Positions 1-7,947 are shown, counted from the stretch's first letter. The stretch: DNA of 45,406 nt from an uncultured Eubacterium sp. (GCA_910586045.1 CAJUIH010000007.1:1-45406); one strand, 5' to 3'. The notes: generated by a model not told the origin, from the letters alone. Made by a program: numbers and translations.

Positions 1-51
1 GCCCGCCGTTTATCGGGTTTATTGTGCAGTATTCAATCACCGAATATATAG
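1..51. repeat. Dispersed repeat R1, copy a (cut by window edge)
   Basis: The first 51 bases are the reverse complement of 28733-28783 with 49 of 51 positions identical; the two differences are adjacent (GG at 16-17 against AA). The copy lies just upstream of thrS and may continue to the left of the window. Identity this high between two non-coding segments 28 kb apart is not expected by chance. Its function is unknown. Confidence 0.85.
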
Positions 52-143
52 ATTAAAATCAACAATTCCCGAATTAAGGCTTTCGGCGTCGTTTGGGGAT
101 TTGCTTTATTTTACAGAATCATTTAGGAACAGGAGATGCAGAC

Positions 144-2111
144 ATGCAGATTACATTAAAAGACGGATCCGTAAAAGATTACGCACAGGCAAAATCCGTA
201 TTTGAGATTGCAAAAGAGATCAGTGACGGGCTGGCGCGCGCGGCGTGTGCCGGTGAGGTAGACGGTAAAATCGTAGATTTAAGGACAGTCCTTTCCAAAG
301 ACTGCACATTGCACATTATTACCGCAAATGACCCGCAGGGACTGCAGGTAATTCGTCATACAGCTTCGCATGTGATGGCGGAAGCAGTCAAGCGGTTGTT
401 TCCGGATGCAAAAGTAGCGATTGGCCCTGCGATTGCAGACGGGTTTTATTACGATTTTGATCATGCGCCGTTTTCCAGGGAAGACTTGGACCGGATTGAA
501 GCGGAAATGAAAAAAATTATTAAGGAAGGGCATGAAATTACACGTTTTACGCTTCCAAAGCAAGAAGCGGTTGCGTATATGCGTGACCGGAATGAACCCT
601 ATAAGGTAGAACTTATTGAAGACCTGCCGCAAGACGCTGAAATATCGTTTTATGACCAGGGCGGTTTTGTAGACCTGTGCGCAGGTCCGCATTTAATGTC
701 AACAAAAGGCATTAAGGCATACAAGCTGATTTCTTCTTCCATGGCGTATTGGAGAGGGGATGAGCATAAGGCGCAGCTTCAGCGTATTTATGCGACCGCG
801 TTTTCAAAAAAAGAAGAACTGGCGGCGCATCTGGCCCATTTGGAGGATATCAAAAAACGGGATCACAATAAGCTGGGCCGTGAAATGGAGTTGTTTACAA
901 CAGTCGATGTAATTGGCCAGGGGCTTCCGTTATTTACGCCGAAAGGAACAAAAATGATTCAGAAACTTCAGCGTTGGATTGAAGATCTGGAGGACAATGA
1001 ATGGGGATATGTGCGTACGCGTACACCGCTGATGGCGAAGAGTGACTTATACAAGATTTCCGGTCATTGGGACCACTATAAAGACGGCATGTTTGTATTG
1101 GGCGACGAGGAATCCGATTCGGAAGTATTTGCGCTTCGGCCGATGACCTGCCCGTTCCAATATTATGTATATAAAAATTCCCAAAAATCATACCGTGATC
1201 TGCCTTATCGTATGGGGGAGACGTCTACGCTGTTTCGCGCGGAAGAATCCGGAGAAATGCACGGATTAACCCGTGTGCGTCAGTTTACGATTTCCGAGGG
1301 GCATCTGGTCATCCGTCCGGACCAGGCGCAAGAAGAACTGAAAAATTGTCTGGAATTGGCTTATTATACGCTTTCTACCTTGGGCCTGCAGGAAGATGTT
1401 ACGTACCGGTTGTCAAAATGGGATCCGAATAACCGGGAAAAATATCTCGGCGACGAAGATTATTGGGAAAATGCGCAGGATGCGCTGCGCAAAGTTTTGA
1501 TGGAAAAAGATCTCCCGTTTGTGGAAGCAGACGGTGAAGCGGCGTTCTATGGGCCGAAAATTGACATTCAGGCAAAGAATGTATACGGGAAAGAGGATAC
1601 GATGATAACGATCCAGCTTGACTGTGCCATTGCTGAAAACTTTGATATGTATTATATAGATGAAAATGGGGATAAAATCCGCCCGTACATTATTCACCGG
1701 ACTTCCATCGGCTGTTATGAGCGTACGCTTGCGTGGCTGATTGAAAAATATGCCGGAAAATTCCCGACATGGCTTTGCCCGGAGCAGGTACGCGTGCTGC
1801 CGATTTCGGATAAATATAACGTTTACGCCGAGCAGGTGGCAAAACAGCTCAAGAAAAACGGAGTCGATGTATCCGTAGACAGCCGTTCGGAAAAAATTGG
1901 ATTTAAGATCCGTGCCGCAAGGCTGGATAAACTGCCTTATATGCTTGTTGTCGGACAGCAGGAAGAGGCGGACGGTACCGTATCGGTGCGGAGCCGTTTT
2001 TCGGGCAACGAAGGGGTTCAACCGCTGGATGCCTTTATTACGATGATTTGCCAGGAAATCTGTACAAAAGAAATACGCAAAGAGCTTCCGGAGGAAGAAA
2101 AGCAAAAATAG
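144..2111 (+). CDS. thrS: Threonyl-tRNA synthetase
   Basis: Charges tRNA-Thr with threonine in the cytoplasm. The 655-residue product has the class II ThrRS layout: N-terminal TGS domain (about 1-62), an editing/SAD domain with HxxxH (HTASH, residues 72-76) and a CAGPH motif near 179, the catalytic core (about 240-530) with RPMTCP (zinc-ligand Cys) and motif 3 around IHRTSIGCYER, and a C-terminal anticodon-binding domain. The ATG at 144 is preferred over an in-frame upstream codon at 93 because AGGAG sits 8 bases upstream and MQITLKDGS is a normal TGS start. No T-box element is visible in the 143 bases upstream, although the window cuts the region. Length is typical for the family. Confidence 0.97.
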   Translation: MQITLKDGSVKDYAQAKSVFEIAKEISDGLARAACAGEVDGKIVDLRTVLSKDCTLHIITANDPQGLQVIRHTASHVMAEAVKRLFPDAKVAIGPAIADGFYYDFDHAPFSREDLDRIEAEMKKIIKEGHEITRFTLPKQEAVAYMRDRNEPYKVELIEDLPQDAEISFYDQGGFVDLCAGPHLMSTKGIKAYKLISSSMAYWRGDEHKAQLQRIYATAFSKKEELAAHLAHLEDIKKRDHNKLGREMELFTTVDVIGQGLPLFTPKGTKMIQKLQRWIEDLEDNEWGYVRTRTPLMAKSDLYKISGHWDHYKDGMFVLGDEESDSEVFALRPMTCPFQYYVYKNSQKSYRDLPYRMGETSTLFRAEESGEMHGLTRVRQFTISEGHLVIRPDQAQEELKNCLELAYYTLSTLGLQEDVTYRLSKWDPNNREKYLGDEDYWENAQDALRKVLMEKDLPFVEADGEAAFYGPKIDIQAKNVYGKEDTMITIQLDCAIAENFDMYYIDENGDKIRPYIIHRTSIGCYERTLAWLIEKYAGKFPTWLCPEQVRVLPISDKYNVYAEQVAKQLKKNGVDVSVDSRSEKIGFKIRAARLDKLPYMLVVGQQEEADGTVSVRSRFSGNEGVQPLDAFITMICQEICTKEIRKELPEEEKQK

Positions 2112-2158
2112 AAAAAAACAGTAAAACTGGTAAGTTTTTCACTGCGCATAAGTCCGTC

Positions 2159-2218
2159 TTTTTTGCAAATACTATAACTGCATTTAAGAAGTACCTTTAA
2201 ATATAGTTTTGCAAAAAA
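2159..2218 (+). promoter_or_regulatory. AT-rich hairpin touching the DUF1540 ribosome site
   Basis: An inverted repeat pairs 2159-2176 with 2202-2218 (about 17 bp with one bulge). The right arm runs directly into the strong Shine-Dalgarno AGGAGG at 2218-2223 of the following Cys-rich gene. It could end thrS transcription or modulate translation of that gene. Neither role is proven, and AT-rich pairing can arise by chance. Confidence 0.4.
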
Positions 2219-2229
2219 AGGAGGAAATT

Positions 2230-2544
2230 ATGCCAAGATTAGATTGTAGTGTTGTGAACTGCAGATATAACCAGGACCATGGGTGTGTCAGAGATAATAT
2301 TAGTGTAGGAGGGGCCGGTGCGAGCAAGACAAGCGAAACATGCTGTGACAGTTTTGAAGAAAAGCGCATGGATTCCATGACGAACAGCTTTAGCGAACCT
2401 TCTGTAAAAGTAGATATCCGTTGTGAAGCGAAAAAATGTGTGCACAATGATGATTGTAGCTGCCGTGCGGAAAAAATCGATGTGGAAGGCTCCAATGCCT
2501 GCAGATGTGAACAGACAGCCTGCGGAGCGTTTTGCAGCAAATAA
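2230..2544 (+). CDS. DUF1540 Cys-rich protein, two repeats
   Basis: A 104-residue protein with two copies of a Cys-rich module of the DUF1540 type. Each module carries a CxxxxCxxxxxxxC start followed by a distal Cys cluster (for example CSVVNCRYNQDHGC, then RCEAKKCVHNDDCSC), giving fourteen cysteines in all. This suggests metal binding, but the biochemical role of the family is unknown. DUF1540 proteins are common in spore-forming Clostridia, so a sporulation link is plausible but not shown here. The start at 2230 has an ideal AAGGAGG about 6 bases upstream; an upstream in-frame TTG at 2209 is ignored. It has no signal peptide or membrane segment. Confidence 0.85.
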   Translation: MPRLDCSVVNCRYNQDHGCVRDNISVGGAGASKTSETCCDSFEEKRMDSMTNSFSEPSVKVDIRCEAKKCVHNDDCSCRAEKIDVEGSNACRCEQTACGAFCSK

Positions 2545-2596
2545 AACCGGAACAAATAAGACTGCACTGCCGTTTATGGCGTAGAAAATATTTTAA

Positions 2597-2663
2597 TTGA
2601 CAAAATCTGACAAACTGATTTGACAAAACCGTTTCTATTTCGCGTATACCGAAATAGAAACGG
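2597..2663 (+). promoter_or_regulatory. Candidate promoter with palindromic operator
   Basis: A perfect 14-bp inverted repeat (2629-2642 with 2650-2663, loop of 7) is preceded by three TGACAAA copies at 2598, 2608 and 2621. The last copy gives TTGACA at 2620-2625. The best -10 (around CGTATAC, 2643-2649) falls in the loop of the palindrome. No T-run follows the stem, so it is unlikely to be a terminator of the upstream gene. The best reading is an operator lying over a -10 for the 2727 gene; the -10 match is weak. Confidence 0.4.
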
Positions 2664-2726
2664 CGTTAGAAAGAGGGAAACCAGCGGCTGCTGCCGCGCG
2701 CCAGTTTGAGAAAGGGATTTTTCAAA

Positions 2727-3287
2727 ATGAGAAAGAAATCACATATTACATTGGCAAAGTACCTGGTACATGAGTCCAGAGACAAGGAACTGCAAAAACA
2801 TAAATATGCATTTTATTTAGGCAGTATTCTTCCGGATATTAAACCGTCTTTTATTTATAAACGTCATGAAATTGTCACAACGTTTCCGGCGTTGGAAGAG
2901 CAGATCAAAATGCTTTCCGATCTGGATCAGGAAAAGGAGACGGGCGGTACAAAGTATTACCGGCATTTGGGCGAAGTATCCCATTATCTGGCGGATTATT
3001 TTACTTATCCGCATAACCGCAAATTTTCCGGCGGATTAAAAGAGCATTGTACGTATGAACAGGAATTAAAGATTAAGCTGCGCCAGCATATTACAAGCGG
3101 AAAAGCGGCAAGCCATAAGAAAAAGTATATTGATTTTCCTGCACCGGAAGCATTGTTCGAGTTTGTAAAAAAATCGCATCAGGATTATCTTTCCCAAAAT
3201 AATACGGTAGAAGGGGATATTAGTCACATTATCCCAATCAACAGCCAAGTATTAAAAAGTATCACGAAATTCAGAAAAAGGGCCTAA
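2727..3287 (+). CDS. Zinc-dependent phospholipase C-like protein
   Basis: A 186-residue protein resembling the zinc-dependent phospholipase C family (alpha-toxin/PLC fold). Visible hallmarks are the early His (HITLAKYL), the acidic LGSILPDIKPSF segment, HLGEVSHYLADYFTYPHN with several spaced His and Asp residues able to ligate zinc, and a late HII. It lacks an obvious signal peptide, so it is probably cytoplasmic and may not be a secreted phospholipase; many clostridial family members are uncharacterised. The ATG at 2727 is chosen (GAAAGGG about 10 bases upstream) over a TTG at 2706. The candidate operator palindrome lies just upstream. Confidence 0.75.
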   Translation: MRKKSHITLAKYLVHESRDKELQKHKYAFYLGSILPDIKPSFIYKRHEIVTTFPALEEQIKMLSDLDQEKETGGTKYYRHLGEVSHYLADYFTYPHNRKFSGGLKEHCTYEQELKIKLRQHITSGKAASHKKKYIDFPAPEALFEFVKKSHQDYLSQNNTVEGDISHIIPINSQVLKSITKFRKRA

Positions 3288-3322
3288 TGAGATCTTGGAC
3301 GCAGGCAGATGGAAGCCATTTG

Positions 3323-3390
3323 TGTCGAATGCTGTCGATGTGTAATAATTGACATTTTTTGTAGAATAATAGTACAATATACTTGTCGAA
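3323..3390 (+). promoter_or_regulatory. Sigma-A promoter with three Spo0A (0A) boxes
   Basis: TTGACA (3349-3354), 18 bases, then TACAAT (3373-3378) make a good sigma-A promoter about 50 bases before the Spo0E-like gene. Two exact 0A-box cores TGTCGAA lie at 3323-3329 and 3384-3390, and a one-mismatch copy (TGTCGAT) at 3333-3339. The first two boxes are in the same orientation and exactly 10 bases apart, just upstream of the -35, where an activator would sit. The third is at the likely transcription start. The 0A core TGNCGAA is established for Spo0A of Bacillus; its use here is inference. Confidence 0.75.
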
Positions 3391-3426
3391 AATACCAGCC
3401 AATACATAACTAAAGTGGTGAGAAAG

Positions 3427-3591
3427 ATGAATAAAGAATTTACATTACGGATGGAAATTGAACAACTTCGAAAAGAATTAAATAAGGCGGCGGCCCGCGA
3501 CCTGAGTTCAGAAGAGTGTTTCCGGCTCAGCTTGAAGCTGGATCAACTACTGGAAAGGTATTATAATGCGGGTGGTTCGATGCTAATCTAA
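3427..3591 (+). CDS. Spo0E-like aspartyl-phosphate phosphatase
   Basis: A 54-residue protein, too short for many gene callers. It matches the Spo0E family in size and in the signature region SLKLDQLLERYY (family SxxLDxLI), preceded by an N-terminal helix, MEIEQLRKEL. Known members dephosphorylate the response-regulator aspartate of Spo0A and delay entry into sporulation. The start has GTGGTGAG upstream. The promoter carries Spo0A boxes, suggesting a feedback loop in which Spo0A controls a phosphatase acting on itself. The gene is followed by a clean terminator. Target specificity cannot be read from sequence. Confidence 0.8.
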   Translation: MNKEFTLRMEIEQLRKELNKAAARDLSSEECFRLSLKLDQLLERYYNAGGSMLI

Positions 3592-3604
3592 ATAGGAGGC
3601 AGTT

Positions 3605-3634
3605 ATGTGCTGGCTTGGCAATCGAAAGAAATAA
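3605..3634 (+). CDS. Possible 9-codon peptide, MCWLGNRKK
   Basis: Directly after the Spo0E-like gene, a perfect AGGAGG (3594-3599) is followed 5 bases later by ATG and nine codons (MCWLGNRKK) before TAA. The terminator begins 20 bases further on. The Shine-Dalgarno is stronger than that of the gene upstream. It may be a translated micropeptide, a translation buffer at the mRNA end, or a chance occurrence. Confidence 0.3.
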   Translation: MCWLGNRKK

Positions 3635-3653
3635 AAGAATCAACCAATAACAG

Positions 3654-3683
3654 GAGGATGGTCAGATACCGTCCTCTTTTTTT
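3654..3683 (+). terminator. Intrinsic terminator of the Spo0E-like transcript
   Basis: An 8-bp stem with one G-T pair (3654-3661 with 3669-3676), a 7-base loop and a run of seven T at 3677-3683. It separates the Spo0E-like transcript from the dcw cluster. Confidence 0.85.
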
Positions 3684-3746
3684 GCGTTTTGCAGAGCTTT
3701 TGTCTGATTAAAAATAAAATATGTGTATTCTTTTTAAGCAAAACAC

Positions 3747-3775
3747 TTGTCAAATGCGAAAAATAAGGGTATATT
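3747..3775 (+). promoter_or_regulatory. Promoter of the mraZ (dcw) operon
   Basis: TTGTCA (3747-3752), 17 bases, TATATT (3770-3775). Transcription would start near 3782, immediately before or inside the MraZ operator repeats, and about 108 bases before mraZ. This is probably the main entry promoter for mraZ through the first PBP. Confidence 0.75.
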
Positions 3776-3786
3776 ATTACTGAGAT

Positions 3787-3810
3787 GTGGAGGAAAGTGG
3801 TTGAAAGTGG
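3787..3810 (+). promoter_or_regulatory. MraZ operator: three direct repeats at 10-bp spacing
   Basis: GTGG occurs at 3787, 3797 and 3807, each preceded by a purine-rich block (twice GAAAGTGG), followed by GTGAAAA. The exact 10-bp period at the start of the operon matches the known architecture of MraZ boxes, in which an octameric ring of MraZ binds tandem short repeats one helical turn apart. Autoregulation of mraZ is established in other bacteria; here it is inferred from the repeats. Confidence 0.75.
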
Positions 3811-3889
3811 GTGAAAAATACAGGCGTGTGGTGCGTAAGTATTCGGATCGTTTTGTATTTCCTGCTTTTGCCTGCAGAGGGCATGCGCG

Positions 3890-4321
3890 ATGTTTATGGG
3901 GGAATACAGTCATACGATCGATGCCAAGGGCAGGCTGATTGTTCCGTCCAAATTCCGGGAAAAGCTCGGGAATGAATTTGTTGTAACAAAAGGACTGGAC
4001 GACTGTTTGTTTGTCTACCCGCTGGATGAATGGGCGCACATAGAAGAAGCTTTCCGTAAGGTACCACTGACAAATAAAAAAGCAAGGGACTTTGTACGAT
4101 TTTTCTTTGCAGGGGCGGCGAGCTGTGAAATGGACAGGCAGGGGCGCATTCTGCTGCCGGCGTCGCTTCGGGCTTATGCAGGGCTGGAAAAGGAAATTGT
4201 GTCTGCCGGTGTATTAAACCGGGTGGAAATATGGGACAGGCAAAAATGGGAAAAAAGCAATGAAATTGAAGATATGGATGAAATTGCGGATTACATGGCG
4301 GGGCTGGGAGTAAGTATTTAG
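3890..4321 (+). CDS. mraZ: Transcriptional regulator MraZ
   Basis: A 143-residue MraZ, first gene of the division cluster. It has two tandem SpoVT/AbrB-like swapped-hairpin domains; the first carries GEYSHTIDAKGRLIVPSKFR and the second DRQGRILLPASLR, the two DxxGR signatures that contact DNA in this family. The family binds the repeats upstream of its own operon and usually represses it. The ATG at 3890 gives the common MFMGEY start; the internal ATG at 3896 is an alternative. Three GTGG repeats lie about 80-100 bases upstream. rsmH follows within 40 bases. Confidence 0.97.
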   Translation: MFMGEYSHTIDAKGRLIVPSKFREKLGNEFVVTKGLDDCLFVYPLDEWAHIEEAFRKVPLTNKKARDFVRFFFAGAASCEMDRQGRILLPASLRAYAGLEKEIVSAGVLNRVEIWDRQKWEKSNEIEDMDEIADYMAGLGVSI

Positions 4322-4358
4322 CATGACGCTGTTTGAACCCAAGCCGGAAAGGATATGC

Positions 4359-5303
4359 ATGAAATTTAATCATACTTCCGTACTGCTGTCTGAGACAATG
4401 GAACAGCTAAGGATTCGCCCGGACGGCATTTATGTGGACGGGACGCTGGGCGGCGGCGGACATGCCTATGAGATTGCAAGACGTCTGTCCGGAAATGGAC
4501 GCCTGATCGGCATGGACCAGGATGCGGATGCCATACAGGCGGCAGGCGAGCGGTTAAGCGAATTTGGCAGCCTTGTTACGATTGTGCGCAGCAATTTCGC
4601 GGATATGCGTGAACAGTTGAAACGGCTTGGCATTGCCGGGGTAGACGGAATTGTGCTGGACCTTGGGGTATCATCTTTTCAGCTTGATACGCCGACGCGG
4701 GGGTTTACTTACCGCGACGAAGATGCGCCGCTGGATATGCGTATGGATGACCGCCAGACGGTGACGGCAAAGGATATTGTAAATAAGTACAGCGAAAAGG
4801 AACTTTATCGGATTATCCGTGATTTTGGAGAAGATAAATTTGCAAAAAACATTGCGAAACATATTGTAAGCAGCAGAAGTAAAAAAGAGATCGCATCGGC
4901 TGGAGAACTGTGCGCGGCCATTCGCGCTGCGATCCCGATGAAAGTGCAAAAGAGCGGCGGCCATCCGGCAAAACGGACATTTCAGGCAATACGCATTGAG
5001 CTGAATCGGGAGCTGGACGTGCTGCAGGATCATCTGGATGAAATGATCGGCCTGTTAAACGACGGGGGACGGATCTGTGTTATTACATTCCATTCCCTGG
5101 AAGACCGAATCGTAAAATCCATATTTAATAAAAATGAACATCCGTGTATTTGCCCGCCAGATTTTCCGGTTTGTGTATGCGGCCGGGTTTCTATGGGAAA
5201 GGCCTTTCACAAACCGGTGGTTCCATCGGCACAAGAAGTGGAGCATAACAGGCGTGCGAAAAGTGCAAAATTAAGGGTATTTGAACGGAGGGAGCAGCCA
5301 TGA
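4359..5303 (+). CDS. rsmH: 16S rRNA (cytosine-1402-N4)-methyltransferase
   Basis: RsmH (MraW) methylates N4 of C1402 in the 16S rRNA P site using S-adenosylmethionine. The 314-residue product has the SAM-binding loop DGTLGGGGHAYEIA, a LDLGVSSFQLD motif, an all-helical insert, and the C-terminal ITFHSLEDRIVK and HNRRAKSAKLRVFER motifs. The ATG at 4359 (GGAAAGGA upstream, product MKFNHTSVLL) matches usual family starts; an ATG at 4323 would add 12 residues. The stop overlaps the ftsL start by 4 bases (ATGA), so the two are translationally coupled. Confidence 0.97.
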   Translation: MKFNHTSVLLSETMEQLRIRPDGIYVDGTLGGGGHAYEIARRLSGNGRLIGMDQDADAIQAAGERLSEFGSLVTIVRSNFADMREQLKRLGIAGVDGIVLDLGVSSFQLDTPTRGFTYRDEDAPLDMRMDDRQTVTAKDIVNKYSEKELYRIIRDFGEDKFAKNIAKHIVSSRSKKEIASAGELCAAIRAAIPMKVQKSGGHPAKRTFQAIRIELNRELDVLQDHLDEMIGLLNDGGRICVITFHSLEDRIVKSIFNKNEHPCICPPDFPVCVCGRVSMGKAFHKPVVPSAQEVEHNRRAKSAKLRVFERREQP

Positions 5304-5791
5304 GTAAAAAAAACAGACAAAGGCCTGAGAATATCCATACATACGAAGACGGCAATACGGTCAGAAAACTGGAAGCTGCGCCGGATGATTACGGGGACCG
5401 AAAACAGCGGCAGGAAGAGAGGAGACTTTCCGAACAAAAACGAAGGAGAAGACGTGCGGCGCGCAGGAACCGGGAGCGTGCGCTCAAGATGAACGCGGGC
5501 TATGTAGTATTTTTATCGGTATGCGTGATCGTAGTCACTTTTACGATGGCAGTTTACGTCAAAATGCAGTCGGACCTGGTCACCCGCAGGGGGCGGATCG
5601 AAACACTGGAAAGTGAAGTTTCGCAGTTAAAAACAGATAATGATTCTGCGTATAAGAGAATTAATGCGTCTATCAATTTGAAAAAAGTAAAAAGACAGGC
5701 TCGAAAATTTGGCATGAAATATCCTAAGGATACACAGATTATTTATTATACAATTGACAATTCTGATTTTATGACACAGTATTCGGATTAG
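5300..5791 (+). CDS. ftsL: FtsL-like cell division protein
   Basis: A 163-residue bitopic protein in the FtsL position between rsmH and the division PBP. It has a long, very basic cytoplasmic N-terminus (RRRRRAARRNRERALK), one membrane span (about 67-89) and an extracytoplasmic coiled coil (about 90-135). FtsL joins FtsQ/DivIB and FtsB/DivIC in the complex that activates the septal FtsW-PBP synthase. Sequence conservation in FtsL is weak, so the call rests mainly on topology and position. GGAGGGAG precedes the start. The cytoplasmic tail is longer than in many FtsL proteins. Confidence 0.85.
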   Translation: MSKKNRQRPENIHTYEDGNTVRKLEAAPDDYGDRKQRQEERRLSEQKRRRRRAARRNRERALKMNAGYVVFLSVCVIVVTFTMAVYVKMQSDLVTRRGRIETLESEVSQLKTDNDSAYKRINASINLKKVKRQARKFGMKYPKDTQIIYYTIDNSDFMTQYSD

Positions 5792-5804
5792 AAAAAGGTG
5801 GAAG

Positions 5805-7877
5805 ATGGCAGGAAAGAAGAAAGTGAGGAGGACACAGGCCCGCAGAAAGCCGGTCCGTCCTGCACAGAAGAAACCCGTTCGAAAAAAGCCGGTACGCAGC
5901 AGATCCGCACAAAAATGGACACGCCTAAGCCGCAGAAACCATGTAAAGATGCTGGCCGTTTTTTTTATGATTGTAATGGCACTGGCCGCTATGATGGTAC
6001 GGCTGGTATGGATCGAACGTGCGGACGGCGAAAAATACCAAAAAATCGTACTTGCGAACGCGAGTTATGACAGTACGGTGATTCCTTACCGCAGGGGGGA
6101 TATTATGGACAGCAAGGGAATTGTGCTTGCGACAAGCCTTGAGGTCTATAATATTATCCTGGACAATTCCGTTTTGCTGTCAAAAGAAAGCTATCTGGAA
6201 CCGACGATCCATGCGCTGATGACCTGTTTTCCAGAGCTTTCTGAGGAGGATATCCGCGCGCATGTTAGGGAAAATCCGGACAGCAGGTATAAAATACTGG
6301 CGAAGCATATACCGTATGAAGAGGTGGAGTCTTTTCAGAAGATGCAGGAAGAGCCAAAAGACGCGAAAGAATCGACGGCAAAATATATCCGGGGCGTTTG
6401 GTTTGAAAAGGAGTTTCTGCGCAGCTATCCCTATCAATCGCTGGCCAGTTCCGTTATTGGGTTTACAACGGCCGGAAACGAAGGAATGGCAGGGCTGGAA
6501 AATTATTACAACAGCACACTCAATGGTACGAATGGGAGGCAATACGGCAACCTGAACTCGGACAATGATATCGAAAAAACGATTAAGCCCGCGATTGACG
6601 GGAATAATATTGTTACGACGATTGATATGAATATCCAGTCTATTGTGGAAGCAAAAATAAAGGAATTTAATAAAGCTTACCGCAATCATGCAAGGGAAGG
6701 GGATGGAGCAAAAAGCATCGGCGTTATTATCCAGGATCCGAATACGGGGGCGATTAAGGCAATGGCGGATTATCCGGACTATGACCTGTCGGATCCGCGC
6801 AACTTGGAAAATTACCGCAATCCCGATACGTACCGTAATTATACAAAAGAAGAAATTGAAAAAATGAGTGAAGAGGAAAAAGCGGAAACATTAAATGGAA
6901 TGTGGAGTAATTTTTGCGTTTCCGAGACCTATGAGCCTGGTTCCACACAAAAGCCGATGACAGTCGCGGCAGGGCTGGACAGCGGCAAACTGTCCGGAAA
7001 TGAAACGTATTACTGTGACGGTCATGAACAGATCGCGGACCGGGAAATTAACTGTGCCAATAAGTACGGCCACAAGATGGAAACGATCCAGGGGGCATTG
7101 ATGGATTCGTGCAACGACGCCCTGATGCAGATGGTGCGAAAAATTGGAAAAGAGGTGTTTTACAGCTACCAGAGCAATTTTGGAATGGGGTTTAAGACGA
7201 ATATCGACCTGCCGGGAGAAGCGCGTACGGATACGCTTGTGCGCACGGCGGAACATTCCAGTGTCGTCGACCTTGCGACAGCGTCGTTTGGGCAGAATTT
7301 TAACTGTACGATGATCCAGTTGATCAGTGCGTTTAGCTCTATTGTCAATGGGGGCAATTATTACCAGCCGTATGTAGTTGAACGAATTACGGATGAAAAC
7401 GGAAATACAGTGGAAGAAAAAAAACCAAAGCTGTTAAAACAGACGATATCGAAAGAGACAAGCGATCAATTAAAGCAGTATATGCTCGCAACCGTAGCGG
7501 AGGGCAGCGCGAAGACCGCGAAAGTGCCTGGATATTCCATGGGCGGTAAAACCGGTACGGCGGAAAAAATGCCGCGTGATGACAAAAATTACCTGGTTTC
7601 ATTTATTGGGTATCTGCCGCAGGAAAATCCGCAGTTGGTTATTTATGCGGTCATTGATACGCCGAACCAGCCTGCCAGAGGTGAAGCGCAGGCCCATAGC
7701 ACGTTCGCGCAGAATCTGGCGAGGGAAATCCTCGAGGATATTCTGCCGTATATGAACATTTACAAAGACGAAAAAGTAAAAAAAGGCGCAATGACGAAAA
7801 AGAAAACAAATATGTATACCGACGTGAAAGGATATGAGGCAGCGGCAGCATTGGGAGATGCGGTCACATACAATTGA
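5805..7877 (+). CDS. Class B penicillin-binding protein (FtsI/PBP2B type)
   Basis: A 690-residue peptidoglycan transpeptidase, probably the septal partner of FtsW. It has an Arg/Lys-rich cytoplasmic tail (1-45), one membrane anchor (about 48-68), a PBP dimerisation domain from RRGDIMDSKG onward, and a transpeptidase domain with all three motifs: STQK (nucleophile Ser380), SCN (435-437) and KTG (582-584). There is no C-terminal PASTA domain, unlike SpoVD of Bacillus. It starts 13 bases after ftsL with AAAGGTGG upstream. The C-terminal 45 residues after the catalytic domain are charged and look disordered. A second class B PBP follows at once. Confidence 0.93.
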   Translation: MAGKKKVRRTQARRKPVRPAQKKPVRKKPVRSRSAQKWTRLSRRNHVKMLAVFFMIVMALAAMMVRLVWIERADGEKYQKIVLANASYDSTVIPYRRGDIMDSKGIVLATSLEVYNIILDNSVLLSKESYLEPTIHALMTCFPELSEEDIRAHVRENPDSRYKILAKHIPYEEVESFQKMQEEPKDAKESTAKYIRGVWFEKEFLRSYPYQSLASSVIGFTTAGNEGMAGLENYYNSTLNGTNGRQYGNLNSDNDIEKTIKPAIDGNNIVTTIDMNIQSIVEAKIKEFNKAYRNHAREGDGAKSIGVIIQDPNTGAIKAMADYPDYDLSDPRNLENYRNPDTYRNYTKEEIEKMSEEEKAETLNGMWSNFCVSETYEPGSTQKPMTVAAGLDSGKLSGNETYYCDGHEQIADREINCANKYGHKMETIQGALMDSCNDALMQMVRKIGKEVFYSYQSNFGMGFKTNIDLPGEARTDTLVRTAEHSSVVDLATASFGQNFNCTMIQLISAFSSIVNGGNYYQPYVVERITDENGNTVEEKKPKLLKQTISKETSDQLKQYMLATVAEGSAKTAKVPGYSMGGKTGTAEKMPRDDKNYLVSFIGYLPQENPQLVIYAVIDTPNQPARGEAQAHSTFAQNLAREILEDILPYMNIYKDEKVKKGAMTKKKTNMYTDVKGYEAAAALGDAVTYN

Positions 7878-7894
7878 TCGGGCAAAAGATACAT

Positions 7895-7947
7895 AACCTC
7901 ATAATTGCAGAATAAGCTATAATAACTGCTATTATGAGGTTTGTTTT
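7895..7947 (+). promoter_or_regulatory. Hairpin sequestering the RBS between the two PBP genes
   Basis: 7895-7910 pairs with 7926-7941 over 16 positions with one mismatch, with a loop of 15. The right arm contains the only Shine-Dalgarno-like sequence (ATGAGG) of the second PBP, whose ATG is at 7948. The stem is followed by TTGTTTT, so it could also act as a leaky terminator or attenuator. It would lower expression of the second PBP relative to the first. Confidence 0.6.

Noticed and set aside
1..143. T-box riboswitch upstream of thrS
   Set aside because: No T-box core or terminator/antiterminator pair is visible in the part inside the window; most of this space is repeat R1.
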